Assembly (NCBI GenBank): GCA_036881805.1
Contig: JBAJNK010000003.1
Location: 1-16,284 of the forward strand
Reading direction: 5' to 3'
DNA: 16,284 nt
From: JANQLC01 sp036881805
GTDB taxonomy: Bacteria > Bacteroidota > Bacteroidia > Flavobacteriales > JANQLC01
Shown here piece after piece: positions 1-7,629 of the stretch (the stretch's first letter is position 1; each line of letters begins with the position of its first letter). The notes beneath the pieces were generated by a model. That model had not been told where the DNA came from and made no database searches. It saw only the letters and a list, made by a program, of their open reading frames with translations. The position numbers and the translations under genes are program-made.

Positions 1-984
1 AAAGCCAAACCGGATATGACCAAAGGGATATAGCCTCTTTTTCAAACCACTACACAGCACAGACAAATACCGAAAAAAAGCCCGCTTTCAGACCGCCCCC
101 ATACAGGACAAATACCAGAAAAACAATACGTCTTTTTAACCGCCAATCGGAAACGGAAATAAATCCCTTTTTAAACCAGTCCAAAGAAGGCAAAAACAAA
201 AAATAAGCCCCGCTTTTCAAAATATCGAATAGGAACAAAAAAATCTCGACTTTTTAAAACCGCCATCCAGACGCAAATACCAAAAAACAAGATCAAACTT
301 TCAAACCATCACAAAAGATCAAAAGCAAAAAAGACAAGCCCGCTCACGAGACAAAAGCAAAAAAACACCCCGCCTTTCAAACTGTCAAATGAGAACAAAA
401 GACAAGTATGTGCTTTTAAAACAACCGAACAAGACAAATCACAAGTCTCCCCTTTTTAAGTGGCCAAATGGGATAAGAGCACAAGCGTAAAGGTGTACTT
501 TCAAGCCATCCCAAACAGCGTAGTAAATGGATGACAAAAATCAACAGGGCTGGCCACGGGGACAAAAACAAAAAACGATAACCGCTTCTCAAATCGCTGC
601 GCATGGGTGAATATAGGAAAATAATCCCCCATCTAAACCAATACAAAAGGACAAAAGCGAAAAAATATACCATACTTTCATTGGGCTGCTGTAACCCTGT
701 GAAGAACAAATACCAAGAAATAGTCCTTTTTCAATCCCCCACATACAGACAAAAACAAAAAAGCCCACTTTTTCAAACCAACCCAAAGACAAAATCGAAA
801 AACAACCCCTTTTCAGATTGACACACAGGAATAAGTGTGCAACAAAAAGTCAGCGGGGCTCACCCGTTATGGACAAAGTCAAAAAAATAGCCTTCTTTTC
901 AGAGCGAACCAGCGGGATAAAATCAAGAGCGATAAAGGTAGGTGTCAAATACGCCACAGTACAAGGACAAAAAATGCTGCGCTG
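1..984 (+). repeat. Array A: about 20 degenerate tandem units of 38-48 bp
   Basis: No credible gene lies in this stretch. It is built from diverged copies of one unit: GACAAAwrC, an A-run, AAG, CCCC or CCCG, CTTTTCAAACC, then a variable part ending in CA-A-rG before the next GACAAA. Well-kept units start at 62, 107, 190, 748 and 788, with unit-to-unit steps of about 40-45 bp. The core AAG-CCCN-CTTT is a small dyad (AAAAAG/CTTTTT around CCCA at 748-773). Two positions (533-555, 841-865) carry a different GC-rich motif. The array ends right at the atpC stop codon, and its T-rich complement is the atpC coding strand. Same family as 11975-12432 and 14262-15312. The repeat is visible by eye; its function is unknown. 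Confidence 0.82.
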
Positions 985-1281
985 CTAAGCGTCGGCCAAA
1001 ACGATGATTTTATCACCTTTCATCTCCACTACACCGCCCTGAATGGGAAATTCTAAGATTTGGTCGTCGTCGGGGTGCGGGATGAGTTGGGCGTGAAGCG
1101 AGTCGTAATCGATGTGTTCGGTGCGGTGCGTATGAATCCTGACATGACCTTTCACCAAATCGGAAACGATGGCTGCGTGCCCGTTGAGCATTTGAAATGC
1201 GCCCATGGCTCCGGGTACGGAAACCGAATCTACCGCACCGCTAAAAATGGTTTCCTCAGGGGTTAGGATGGTTACAAACAT
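985..1281 (-). CDS. atpC: ATP synthase F1 subunit epsilon
   Basis: This is the epsilon subunit of the F1 part of ATP synthase, a central-stalk component on the cytoplasmic face of the inner membrane. The 98 residues begin MFVTILTPEETIFSG, with the family pattern of an N-terminal beta-sandwich and the conserved P-G-GAFQMLNGHA segment (residues 23-36), and end IIVLADA. At 98 residues it is about 40 shorter than the E. coli protein: the beta-sandwich is present but the C-terminal two-helix domain, which can inhibit ATP hydrolysis in other bacteria, is missing. Short epsilon subunits are usual in Bacteroidota, so this is not read as truncation. It follows atpD after 4 bp and is surely co-transcribed with it. 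Confidence 0.93.
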   Translation of the reverse strand: MFVTILTPEETIFSGAVDSVSVPGAMGAFQMLNGHAAIVSDLVKGHVRIHTHRTEHIDYDSLHAQLIPHPDDDQILEFPIQGGVVEMKGDKIIVLADA

Positions 1282-1285
1282 GGGA

Positions 1286-2791
1286 TTAAACTTCGGCTAA
1301 CATTTTTTCACCGGCTTCGATGGCTTGCGCTATCGTTCCCTTGAGATTGAAAGCCGATTCGGGCAAGTGATCCAGTTCTCCGTCTAGGATCATGTTAAAT
1401 CCCTTGATGGTTTCTCGGTAATCTACAAATTCACCGGGCGTGCCGGTAAATTGCTCGGCTACGTGGAAAGGCTGTGATAAGAATCGCTGTACACGACGTG
1501 CGCGAGCCACCACTGATCTATCCGTTTCACTCAACTCTTCCATACCGAGGATAGCGATGATATCTTGTAGTTCTTTGTAGCGTTGTAAGATCTCTTTGAC
1601 GCGTTGGGCGCAATTGTAATGCGCATCGCCTACGATTTCAGGAGAGAGGATGCGCGAGGTGGAATCCAGTGGGTCTACGGCGGGATAGATACCCAACTCT
1701 GCGATTTTACGCGAGAGTACGGTAGTGGCATCCAAGTGGGCAAAGGTGGTAGCGGGGGCTGGATCCGTCAGGTCGTCTGCCGGAACGTAAACCGCCTGGA
1801 CGGAGGTGATCGATCCATTTTTCGTAGAGGCGATCCGTTCTTGCATGGCACCCATCTCCGTAGCTAGGGTGGGCTGATAACCCACTGCGGAAGGCATGCG
1901 ACCCAGCAGGGCAGAAACTTCTGAACCCGCTTGTGTAAATCGAAATATGTTGTCGATGAAGAAGAGCACGTCGAGACTTTCTCCAGAACCACCACCATCT
2001 CGGTAATACTCTGCCAGCGTTAAGCCGCTCAGAGCCACCCGTGCCCGCGCGCCTGGGGGTTCGTTCATCTGCCCGAACACAAATGATGCTTTGGATTCTT
2101 TCAACTGTTCAAAATCGACTTTTGATAGGTCCCAACCGCCTTTTTTCATGGATTCCATAAAGGCATCTCCATATCGGATAATGTCGGACCCCAGCATTTC
2201 GCGCAGCAAGTCATTTCCCTCCCGAGTGCGCTCACCCACACCGGCGAATACAGAGTGTCCACCGTGACCTTTGGCAATGTTGTTGATCAATTCCTGAATC
2301 AAAACCGTTTTTCCTACGCCAGCTCCCCCGAAAAGCCCTATTTTTCCACCTTTGGCGTACGGCTCGATCAAGTCGACCACTTTGATTCCGGTATAGAGCA
2401 CTTCGGTAGCGGTCGATAAATCCTTGAATTGGGGCGCAGCGCGGTGGATGGGCAAGCCGTCTCTTTTCTCCAAGTTGCCCAATCCGTCTATGGAATCGCC
2501 TACTACATTGAATAATCGTCCATTTACGCGTTCCCCTATGGGCATGCAAATGGGTGCAGCTGTAGCTGAGACTTCTTGCCCGCGTCGCAAGCCATCGGTA
2601 GCATCCATAGCAATACAGCGCACCGTATCTTCTCCAATGTCTTGTTGTACTTCGAGAACTAAGGATCCGCCTGGGTCTTGGGCGGTGGTTAAGGCATCGT
2701 AAATTTTGGGTAGTGCATCTGCATTCTCAAAACAGACGTCGACTACCGGGCCCATAACCTGAGCGATTTTTCCTTTGGTTTGTCCAGCCAT
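1286..2791 (-). CDS. atpD: ATP synthase F1 subunit beta
   Basis: Catalytic beta subunit of F1 ATP synthase (ADP + Pi to ATP driven by rotation of the central stalk). The 501-residue length is normal for Bacteroidota. Visible motifs: the Walker A P-loop GGAGVGKT at residues 155-162, the GERTREGND segment at 186-194, the ALSGLTLAEYYRD stretch, the Walker B region FFIDNIFRFTQAGSEVSALL, and EELSETDRSVVARARRVQRF near the C-terminus. The start ATG at 2791 gives the family N-terminus (KGKIAQVMGPVVDV). A perfect -7 box lies 40 bp upstream. Only atpD and atpC are here; the other ATP synthase subunits are not in this window, and a separate atpDC pair occurs in several Bacteroidota lineages. Confidence 0.98.
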   Translation of the reverse strand: MAGQTKGKIAQVMGPVVDVCFENADALPKIYDALTTAQDPGGSLVLEVQQDIGEDTVRCIAMDATDGLRRGQEVSATAAPICMPIGERVNGRLFNVVGDSIDGLGNLEKRDGLPIHRAAPQFKDLSTATEVLYTGIKVVDLIEPYAKGGKIGLFGGAGVGKTVLIQELINNIAKGHGGHSVFAGVGERTREGNDLLREMLGSDIIRYGDAFMESMKKGGWDLSKVDFEQLKESKASFVFGQMNEPPGARARVALSGLTLAEYYRDGGGSGESLDVLFFIDNIFRFTQAGSEVSALLGRMPSAVGYQPTLATEMGAMQERIASTKNGSITSVQAVYVPADDLTDPAPATTFAHLDATTVLSRKIAELGIYPAVDPLDSTSRILSPEIVGDAHYNCAQRVKEILQRYKELQDIIAILGMEELSETDRSVVARARRVQRFLSQPFHVAEQFTGTPGEFVDYRETIKGFNMILDGELDHLPESAFNLKGTIAQAIEAGEKMLAEV

Positions 2792-2832
2792 CTAAATTTG
2801 TATTAAGCGGATTACACCTCGATCGAGTGGCG

Positions 2833-2840
2833 CAAAAGTA
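2833..2840 (-). promoter_or_regulatory. -7 box of the atpDC promoter
   Basis: On the minus strand this reads TACTTTTG, a perfect match to the Bacteroidota -7 consensus TAnnTTTG, and continues GCGCCACT. No TTTG at the usual -33 spacing is visible. It implies a leader of about 35 nt before the atpD ATG; this leader contains the 10-bp palindrome CTCGATCGAG (2818-2827). The 15-bp context is almost identical to the receptor promoter at 7704-7718. Confidence 0.6.
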
Positions 2841-2886
2841 TGTTTTTTCATCGGTATAGCCCATGCGTTTTTTAACAAAAATGGGG

Positions 2887-3336
2887 TTATTTCATCGGTT
2901 TGACCCCGTTGACAAAGCAGTCGGTTTCGCCTTGCCAGGGCATGGCCTTGATCTTTTGGACGTATTGTAGCTGTACCAGTTTGCCCTGGTATTTCAATAG
3001 CCTTTTGTAAATGGAGTCGTCCAACATGGAGAAGTGCCAGGTCTCACCTTGAAATACAGCGGGTATCTCGGCGCTTGTGATCCCCTTTGCGCGCAGGGTT
3101 CCCTCATAGGTTTTAAAGAGAAACCCCTTCTCGGAGATGTCGACTAAGTAACCGGTTTTTTCAGCTTTGCTGTAATTCATATTGGCGATGAAATATCCCA
3201 CTACGCCCAAGGCGATGAATATCAAAAAGAGGGAGAAGAATACCCGCTTGCAGCCACTCCGCATTTTCTCACCCAGGGTTTTTTTTGGCTTTTCAGCTCC
3301 ATTCGGTATGTCGCGCTCCCGTTTTTCGTCTTCCAT
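2887..3336 (-). CDS. Small membrane-anchored protein of a conserved Bacteroidota family (unknown function)
   Basis: A 149-residue protein if it starts at the ATG at 3336 (MEDEKRERDI). The N-terminal 35 residues are charged (GEKMRSGCKR), followed by one hydrophobic segment (VFFSLFLIFIALGVVGYFI) and a soluble domain of about 95 residues starting NMNYSKAEKTGYLVD. The pattern NYS-(x)4-G-L-(x)4-KG-FKTYEG recalls a family common in Bacteroidota that is often labelled 6-phosphogluconate dehydrogenase in databases, although there is no Rossmann fold here. The frame stays open to 3408, but that extension would run over the -7 box at 3352-3359 and overlap ribF, so the shorter form is preferred. Divergent from ribF. 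Function is not known. Confidence 0.82.
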   Translation of the reverse strand: MEDEKRERDIPNGAEKPKKTLGEKMRSGCKRVFFSLFLIFIALGVVGYFIANMNYSKAEKTGYLVDISEKGFLFKTYEGTLRAKGITSAEIPAVFQGETWHFSMLDDSIYKRLLKYQGKLVQLQYVQKIKAMPWQGETDCFVNGVKPMK

Positions 3337-3351
3337 GATCCTTTTATAGGG

Positions 3352-3359
3352 CAAATATA
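3352..3359 (-). promoter_or_regulatory. -7 box for the small membrane protein gene
   Basis: Minus strand TATATTTG is a perfect TAnnTTTG, 15 bp upstream of the ATG at 3336. It decides the start codon: the longer open frame up to 3408 would have to be translated from upstream of this promoter. No convincing -33 TTTG is seen. Confidence 0.6.
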
Positions 3360-3380
3360 CCGTATATTTTTTTTGTTTAC

Positions 3381-3388
3381 TTACTTTG
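3381..3388 (+). promoter_or_regulatory. Near-consensus -7 box for ribF
   Basis: TTACTTTG matches TAnnTTTG at all fixed positions except the A. It would start transcription at about 3395, which suits the TTG start of ribF at 3419 better than the TTG at 3386 that lies inside the box. Confidence 0.3.
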
Positions 3389-3418
3389 TGGGCTCGGTTC
3401 TCTTTCAAAGAAAAGAGT

Positions 3419-4339
3419 TTGAAGCGATTTCATTCCATATATGAGGCATCGGGCCACATTGATAATCCCATCCTCACGGTAGGCGCTTTTGACGGGGTGC
3501 ATAAGGGACATCAGGCCATTGTAAAAAAGCTGAATTCCTTAGCCGATGAACGAGGCGGGTCTTCAGTCTTGCTCACTTTTTCTCCGCATCCGAGGCGCGT
3601 TTTGCAGCCGGATTCCGAGCTGAAGTGCATCACTACCACAGCTGAAAAGCTGGCATTATTCGAGCGCTATGGGCTGCAAAACGCGATTGTTCATCCCTTT
3701 ACACCTGCGTTTTCCCGTATTGAATCCGGTTCGTTTGTGCGCGATTTTTTGGTGGATCGGTTGGCGGTACGGGTTTTGGTCGTCGGTTACGACCATCGCT
3801 TTGGTAGGGACAGGGCGGGCGATTGGAACGACTTGCTCGAGTTGAGCAAATGTTATGGCTTTGGGGTGGCGGAAGTGGATGCACAGGAAATAGATGGGAT
3901 TTCCGTGAGTTCCACAGCGATAAGGCATGCATTGGCAACGGGTGACCTGGCTACTGCAAACCGGTTTCTCGGGTATGATTACTGCTTCACCGGGGTGGTG
4001 GTTCGCGGTGATGGACTGGGCGAGGAACTCGGTTTTCCGACAGCCAATATACGGGTTTCCGAGGAGAAATTGATGCCCGCTGTTGGGGTTTATGCGACGC
4101 GAGTCGCATATCGACAAAATACATACGGTGGTATGGCGAGCATTGGCTATCGTCCAACCGTAGCCGGTCGAGACCTGCGCATTGAGGTTCACCTCTTTGA
4201 TTTCAATGCATCGCTTTACGGGGAGCCTCTCCAAGTCTCTTTTGTGGCTCGTATGCGAGACGAAATCCAGTTTAAAACCCTAGGCGAGTTGGTGCAACAA
4301 CTAAAGCGAGATCGAGAACGAGCCTTGCGATTGATTTAA
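3419..4339 (+). CDS. ribF: Bifunctional riboflavin kinase / FAD synthetase
   Basis: Converts riboflavin to FMN and FMN to FAD in the cytoplasm. It has the N-terminal nucleotidyltransferase (FAD synthetase) domain with GAFDGVHKGHQ near the N-terminus, the VGYDHRFGRDRAGDW segment, and GISVSSTAIRHAL. The C-terminal riboflavin-kinase barrel follows, with LGFPTANI and the closing IQFKTLGELVQQLKRDRERAL. No ATG exists near the 5' end. The TTG at 3419 gives KRFHSIYE right after the start, as in Bacteroidota homologues, and about 306 residues; a TTG at 3386 would give 317. I prefer 3419 because of the -7-like box at 3381-3388. No FMN riboswitch is seen upstream. It converges on the gene ending at 4390, 50 bp away. 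Confidence 0.96.
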   Translation: MKRFHSIYEASGHIDNPILTVGAFDGVHKGHQAIVKKLNSLADERGGSSVLLTFSPHPRRVLQPDSELKCITTTAEKLALFERYGLQNAIVHPFTPAFSRIESGSFVRDFLVDRLAVRVLVVGYDHRFGRDRAGDWNDLLELSKCYGFGVAEVDAQEIDGISVSSTAIRHALATGDLATANRFLGYDYCFTGVVVRGDGLGEELGFPTANIRVSEEKLMPAVGVYATRVAYRQNTYGGMASIGYRPTVAGRDLRIEVHLFDFNASLYGEPLQVSFVARMRDEIQFKTLGELVQQLKRDRERALRLI

Positions 4340-4389
4340 ATTTTGGTGTGACAACGCTGCGCTATCGCACTTTTCTGCAATTCCTACCA

Positions 4390-5091
4390 TTACTGTACAT
4401 CGATTAACAAGACCCACGATTGGTCTTTCTGGGTTACCCGAAATAAGTAATATCCGATTCGCCCGGCTGTAAAGGCAAAATCCCTTTCGAAGTGCCCTTT
4501 AAAATCGGCATTTTTCTCGTAGTATAGCTTTTGTCCTCGAGGCGATTCTAAGGTGATATAGGTCGGCTTTGGTTTCGTCTTAAAGGAGATTTTAAAACCA
4601 CGACTCGTCGTGTTGTAATGCAGGGATTCAAATTCCAAATCCGACTGCTTCTTCACGTTGAAATCCGCAAAGGCCGGGTTGTCTGCGCTGTACTCGTACA
4701 GCCTTATTTCGCGCCTCCCTTTGTCCCTTAGGTATCTATCTAGGTGATGCGCTGTGCTGTCGTCAGGGGGCGATTTTCCGCCCCAATGAAAGTCCGTATC
4801 GAATCCAATTGCTGCTTTCATCTTCTCTATAAAGTCCTGCGCCTTGTATAGCTCTTTTTTAAAATGCGCCGATAAGGAGTCATTCCAAATGGTGGATTTG
4901 ACGATATGGGTGCCTTTGAAGACAGTCGTGTCGCCACCTTGTACAATCGTAATCTTTACGTCGTCCCCATCTGCTTTGATGGTTTTCGTCTTGCCGTCTG
5001 TGGTGATTTTAATCACGGCATTTTGTTTTTTGTGCTGTGCCGATAAGGCGATGCTCAGACTTAAAAGCGCGCCTAAACCTAATTTTTTCAT
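4390..5091 (-). CDS. Secreted protein of unknown function
   Basis: A 233-residue protein starting with a clear signal peptide (MKKLGLGALLSLSIALSA, cleavage likely before QHKKQN). After it comes a beta-rich, lysine-rich stretch (VIKITTDGKTKTIKADGDDVKITIV), a middle part with an acidic/proline segment (WGGKSPPDDSTAHH), and a C-terminal beta-rich part (about residues 170-233) with the pattern ITLESPRGQKLYYEK, then IGYYLFRVTQKDQSWVLLIDVQ. The last 60 residues resemble the layout of beta-sandwich C-terminal sorting or stalk domains of Bacteroidota secreted proteins (a D/G-x-K core, then G-Y-F-V-Q-x-K), but a true type IX signal cannot be claimed. No catalytic motif was found. It follows the TonB-dependent receptor after 97 bp on the same strand, so it may share its thiamine-regulated transcript. 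Confidence 0.82.
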   Translation of the reverse strand: MKKLGLGALLSLSIALSAQHKKQNAVIKITTDGKTKTIKADGDDVKITIVQGGDTTVFKGTHIVKSTIWNDSLSAHFKKELYKAQDFIEKMKAAIGFDTDFHWGGKSPPDDSTAHHLDRYLRDKGRREIRLYEYSADNPAFADFNVKKQSDLEFESLHYNTTSRGFKISFKTKPKPTYITLESPRGQKLYYEKNADFKGHFERDFAFTAGRIGYYLFRVTQKDQSWVLLIDVQ

Positions 5092-5098
5092 AGCTATC

Positions 5099-5142
5099 CC
5101 TTTTGTATGTTGGGGTATCGAAAATCATGCCTTTTGTATGTT
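5099..5142. repeat. Pair of 13-bp direct repeats upstream of the secreted-protein gene
   Basis: CCTTTTGTATGTT occurs exactly at 5099-5111 and again at 5130-5142, a step of 31 bp (three helical turns). On the coding strand of the secreted-protein gene it reads AACATACAAAAGG, with the proximal copy ending 7 bp before the ATG. No TAnnTTTG box is present in this 97-bp gap. Confidence 0.6.
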
Positions 5143-5188
5143 AATTCTTTGCTAAAATTTTCCAGTACACTTTCCAGCGGTTCTGGTT

Positions 5189-7564
5189 TTATAGGCTGAT
5201 ATCTAAGCCGATCAGAAAGTTTGTTCCCGCTTGGGGGAAATAATACGCCTTGTCGTAAAAAAGGCCGTTGCTCTCGTATTTTACATCTGCAAAATTGTTT
5301 ATCAATAGGTTGAATTCAATTTTCTCGAAGCCCCATTTTTTAAGGGAAAAGCGGGCCCCAAAATCATTTACCCAAAAAGCGTCTAGCGCACCGTTTTTCG
5401 GTTCGTCATTCGCCAGGTATTGCGCACCTACGCATTTGGAATACCAGCTGAGGGTGACATTTGAGATGGGTTGAAAGTCGAGTGTACTGCCGCTGATGAC
5501 GGAAGGGGAATAGGCGATTGCCGTGTTGCCTAAGTCTTTGACCCCTTCTCCCGCTCGACTACTCACCGGGCTTTTGACGTTCCGGTTGCGGCTCAGCGTC
5601 AGGTTGGGCGCCCACCGCCATTGGGGTGCAACAATCCAGTTTGCGCTCAGTTCGATGCCCAGGCGGTAGCTCTTTCCGATGTTGGCTCGTATGGGACTGC
5701 CCACGAGGTCGAGTTTGCCAGTGGGCACCAACTGGTTGGTATACCGCATATAAAACCCGTTGACTTCTAAGCTGATTACATGGCTTTTGTGGCGCCATCC
5801 CCATTCCAGGTCGTTCAAGCGCTCGGGCTTGGGTAATCGGTTGGCGGGCGCTTCTTTGTAGTCTGTGCGGTTGGGTTCTCGGTTGGCTATTGCATAGGAG
5901 GTGTACAGGGTGTTGCGATCGGCCCAGGTGTAGCTCATGCCGAGTTTCGGGTTAAAGAAGAACAACTCATCTTTAATCTGAATCGGGGCCGCACCGCTTT
6001 CGCCTTCGCCGGTACCCCTGATACAGTAGTCTAAGCGCCGGATTTGCGCATCCACATAGGCGTTTAATCCTTTGGATAGTCGGTAATCGACCGCAGCGTA
6101 TAGGTTGCGGTCTCTTTTGACCCCGTCGTTGTCGTAAAACCGATCTCGGATATGGCTTTGCGAAGCATATCGCGCCCATTGCACCGTGCCGAAATGCGCA
6201 CCCTTATAGCGATTCCATCCGCCTCCAAGGCTAATCCCAACCCTTTTCAGAGAATGGACGATAGAAAAAATACCGCCGTAAAAATGGTTGTCCAGCCATT
6301 TGCGCTGGACGACATCGGTCGTGTGGATTGGGGTGCCGCCGATTTGTAACGGTTTAAAACCGTATTTGGCGAAGGCTTGGCTTTCTCGATAGTCTTCGTA
6401 ATACCCTCGGCCATGGGTGTAGTGTAAGGTGGCGCGCAGCTTCCAATTGCCTTTGCGGAGCTGTGTGAAGTGCAATTGGTAATGGTCTTGGTTATAGTAG
6501 TCGATTTCGTTGTCGTAAAATTGGGTCTGCCCATCTGTATCCGTATACCGGCCCGCTGGATTGTATTTGCGGTTCGCCGCCAAGGTCTCCGCATCGATCC
6601 CATACCAGGCCTGTCCGGTTATTTCCCGCCCGCCAAAAGCCAGGAACTGCAGTGTAAATTTTTTATTTCGATAAGCTGTAGCGCTGTAATAGGATTTTAA
6701 ATCGGAAGTCGCCCGGTCGATATATCCGTCGGATTGGGTGGTGGATACCCGTGCCTGAAAGTAAAGGTGGTCGGCTAGTTTGCCCGTTTTGACCTGTAGT
6801 GCGTGTCTCCTCGTGTGAAAGGAGCCGAGGGAATTGCTAAAGCGTATACCAGCGGAGTCGCTTGGGGTTTCGGTTAATAGGTTGAGGGTTGCGCCAAAGG
6901 CGCCTGCTCCATTTGTGGATGTTCCCACACCGCGTTGAATCTGTATGTTTGCTGTCGAGGAGGCGATGTCCGGGATATCTACCCACCAGGTCCCTTCCGA
7001 TTCGGAATCGTTGTACGGCACGCCATTGATCGTAACATTGATGCCCCGGCTGTCGATGCCCCGAATGCGCATGGCGGTGTAGCCCACCCCTGAGCCGGCA
7101 TCCGAGCTGCTCACCACCGAGGGTGTAAAATGGAGCAATTGGGGTATGTCTTGCCCTGAGTTTCGCCTTTCCAGTTCTTTTTTTGAGATGTCGGAATAAG
7201 CGATGGGTGTTTTTCCCTTTGCCCTTGTAGCGGTTACGATCACTTCGCCCAAACGCTCGCTGTTTGATTTCAATACAAAAGTGATCGCTGTGTCGGATTG
7301 TATGTGCAGGATCTTTGCCTGGGGTTGATAACTCACGTGTCGGATGAAAAATTTGTGCACCCCCGGTTTTAGGGTGAGCCGAAAGAGCCCATGGCGATTG
7401 GTTATGGTATTTTGCCCCGCGACTCGTACGACAGCTGATGCTACCGGTTCGCCGGCCGCCTCGGAGACTCGGCCGGAAACTTTGACGGGTTGGGAAAATG
7501 CTTGGAAGCCGCCGCATGCCAAAATTAAGATGTAGCGCGTACTGCAGATTGCAATTTTTTTCAC
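5189..7564 (-). CDS. TonB-dependent outer-membrane receptor under a TPP riboswitch (probable thiamine or precursor importer)
   Basis: Outer-membrane active transporter energised by TonB-ExbBD. The 791 residues show a signal peptide (residues 1-24, ending FQAFSQ), a carboxypeptidase-regulatory-like domain at about 27-105 (VKVSGRVSEAAGEPVASAV), the junction EVIVTATRAKGK near residue 107, and a plug domain at about 115-235 with RIRGIDSRGINVTINGVPYND and the GAGAFGATLNLLTE end. A beta-barrel of about 550 residues follows, closing FLIGLDISL. The start codon is GTG (7562-7564); no ATG fits. The TPP riboswitch at 7630-7700 lies in its leader, which points to thiamine, its phosphates or a pyrimidine/thiazole precursor as substrate; riboswitch-controlled outer-membrane thiamine receptors are known in Bacteroides. 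The receptor family is certain; the substrate is inferred from the riboswitch. Confidence 0.95.
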   Translation of the reverse strand: MKKIAICSTRYILILACGGFQAFSQPVKVSGRVSEAAGEPVASAVVRVAGQNTITNRHGLFRLTLKPGVHKFFIRHVSYQPQAKILHIQSDTAITFVLKSNSERLGEVIVTATRAKGKTPIAYSDISKKELERRNSGQDIPQLLHFTPSVVSSSDAGSGVGYTAMRIRGIDSRGINVTINGVPYNDSESEGTWWVDIPDIASSTANIQIQRGVGTSTNGAGAFGATLNLLTETPSDSAGIRFSNSLGSFHTRRHALQVKTGKLADHLYFQARVSTTQSDGYIDRATSDLKSYYSATAYRNKKFTLQFLAFGGREITGQAWYGIDAETLAANRKYNPAGRYTDTDGQTQFYDNEIDYYNQDHYQLHFTQLRKGNWKLRATLHYTHGRGYYEDYRESQAFAKYGFKPLQIGGTPIHTTDVVQRKWLDNHFYGGIFSIVHSLKRVGISLGGGWNRYKGAHFGTVQWARYASQSHIRDRFYDNDGVKRDRNLYAAVDYRLSKGLNAYVDAQIRRLDYCIRGTGEGESGAAPIQIKDELFFFNPKLGMSYTWADRNTLYTSYAIANREPNRTDYKEAPANRLPKPERLNDLEWGWRHKSHVISLEVNGFYMRYTNQLVPTGKLDLVGSPIRANIGKSYRLGIELSANWIVAPQWRWAPNLTLSRNRNVKSPVSSRAGEGVKDLGNTAIAYSPSVISGSTLDFQPISNVTLSWYSKCVGAQYLANDEPKNGALDAFWVNDFGARFSLKKWGFEKIEFNLLINNFADVKYESNGLFYDKAYYFPQAGTNFLIGLDISL

Positions 7565-7583
7565 TTCTCAAAAAGGTGGAGCC

Positions 7584-7609
7584 GTAAGTAAAAAGGGGCC
7601 TTCGCTTAC
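7584..7609 (-). promoter_or_regulatory. Possible expression platform hairpin of the TPP riboswitch
   Basis: Between aptamer and start codon, the minus strand can fold GTAAG against CTTAC with an inner AAGG/CCTT pairing, and a run of T lies in its 3' half. The segment AGGCCCCT here is also complementary, with one bulge, to the aptamer's 5' strand (AGGGGTGCC), so it could act as an anti-aptamer. Which of these matters cannot be decided from the sequence. Confidence 0.35.
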
Positions 7610-7629
7610 AGTGCGGTTACACTTAAAAA

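Noticed and set aside
50..792. Minus-strand ORFs in array A (and similar ones in array C) with recurring F-K-K-G and F-V-F-V peptides
   Set aside because: The peptide periodicity is only the translation of the DNA unit (T-run plus GGTTTGAAAAG). Frames are broken by stops every few units, lack conserved starts and have unnatural F/L/G/W/K composition.
1..984. CRISPR array
   Set aside because: Units are degenerate along their whole length with no exact direct repeat alternating with unique spacers, and no cas genes are near.
2232..2549. Long alternative-frame ORFs inside atpD, ribF, the receptor, folP and tpiA
   Set aside because: They overlap strongly conserved genes in other frames and show no family signature.
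2887..3336. Naming this gene 6-phosphogluconate dehydrogenase, as often done for the family
   Set aside because: At about 149 residues with a membrane anchor and no nucleotide-binding motif it cannot be that enzyme.
3340..3418. FMN riboswitch in front of ribF
   Set aside because: The conserved blocks of the RFN element are absent and the leader is too short.
4340..4389. Bidirectional terminator between ribF and the secreted-protein gene (TGCG-CTAT-CGCA then CTTTT)
   Set aside because: The stem is only 4 bp and the T-run is short; too weak to annotate.
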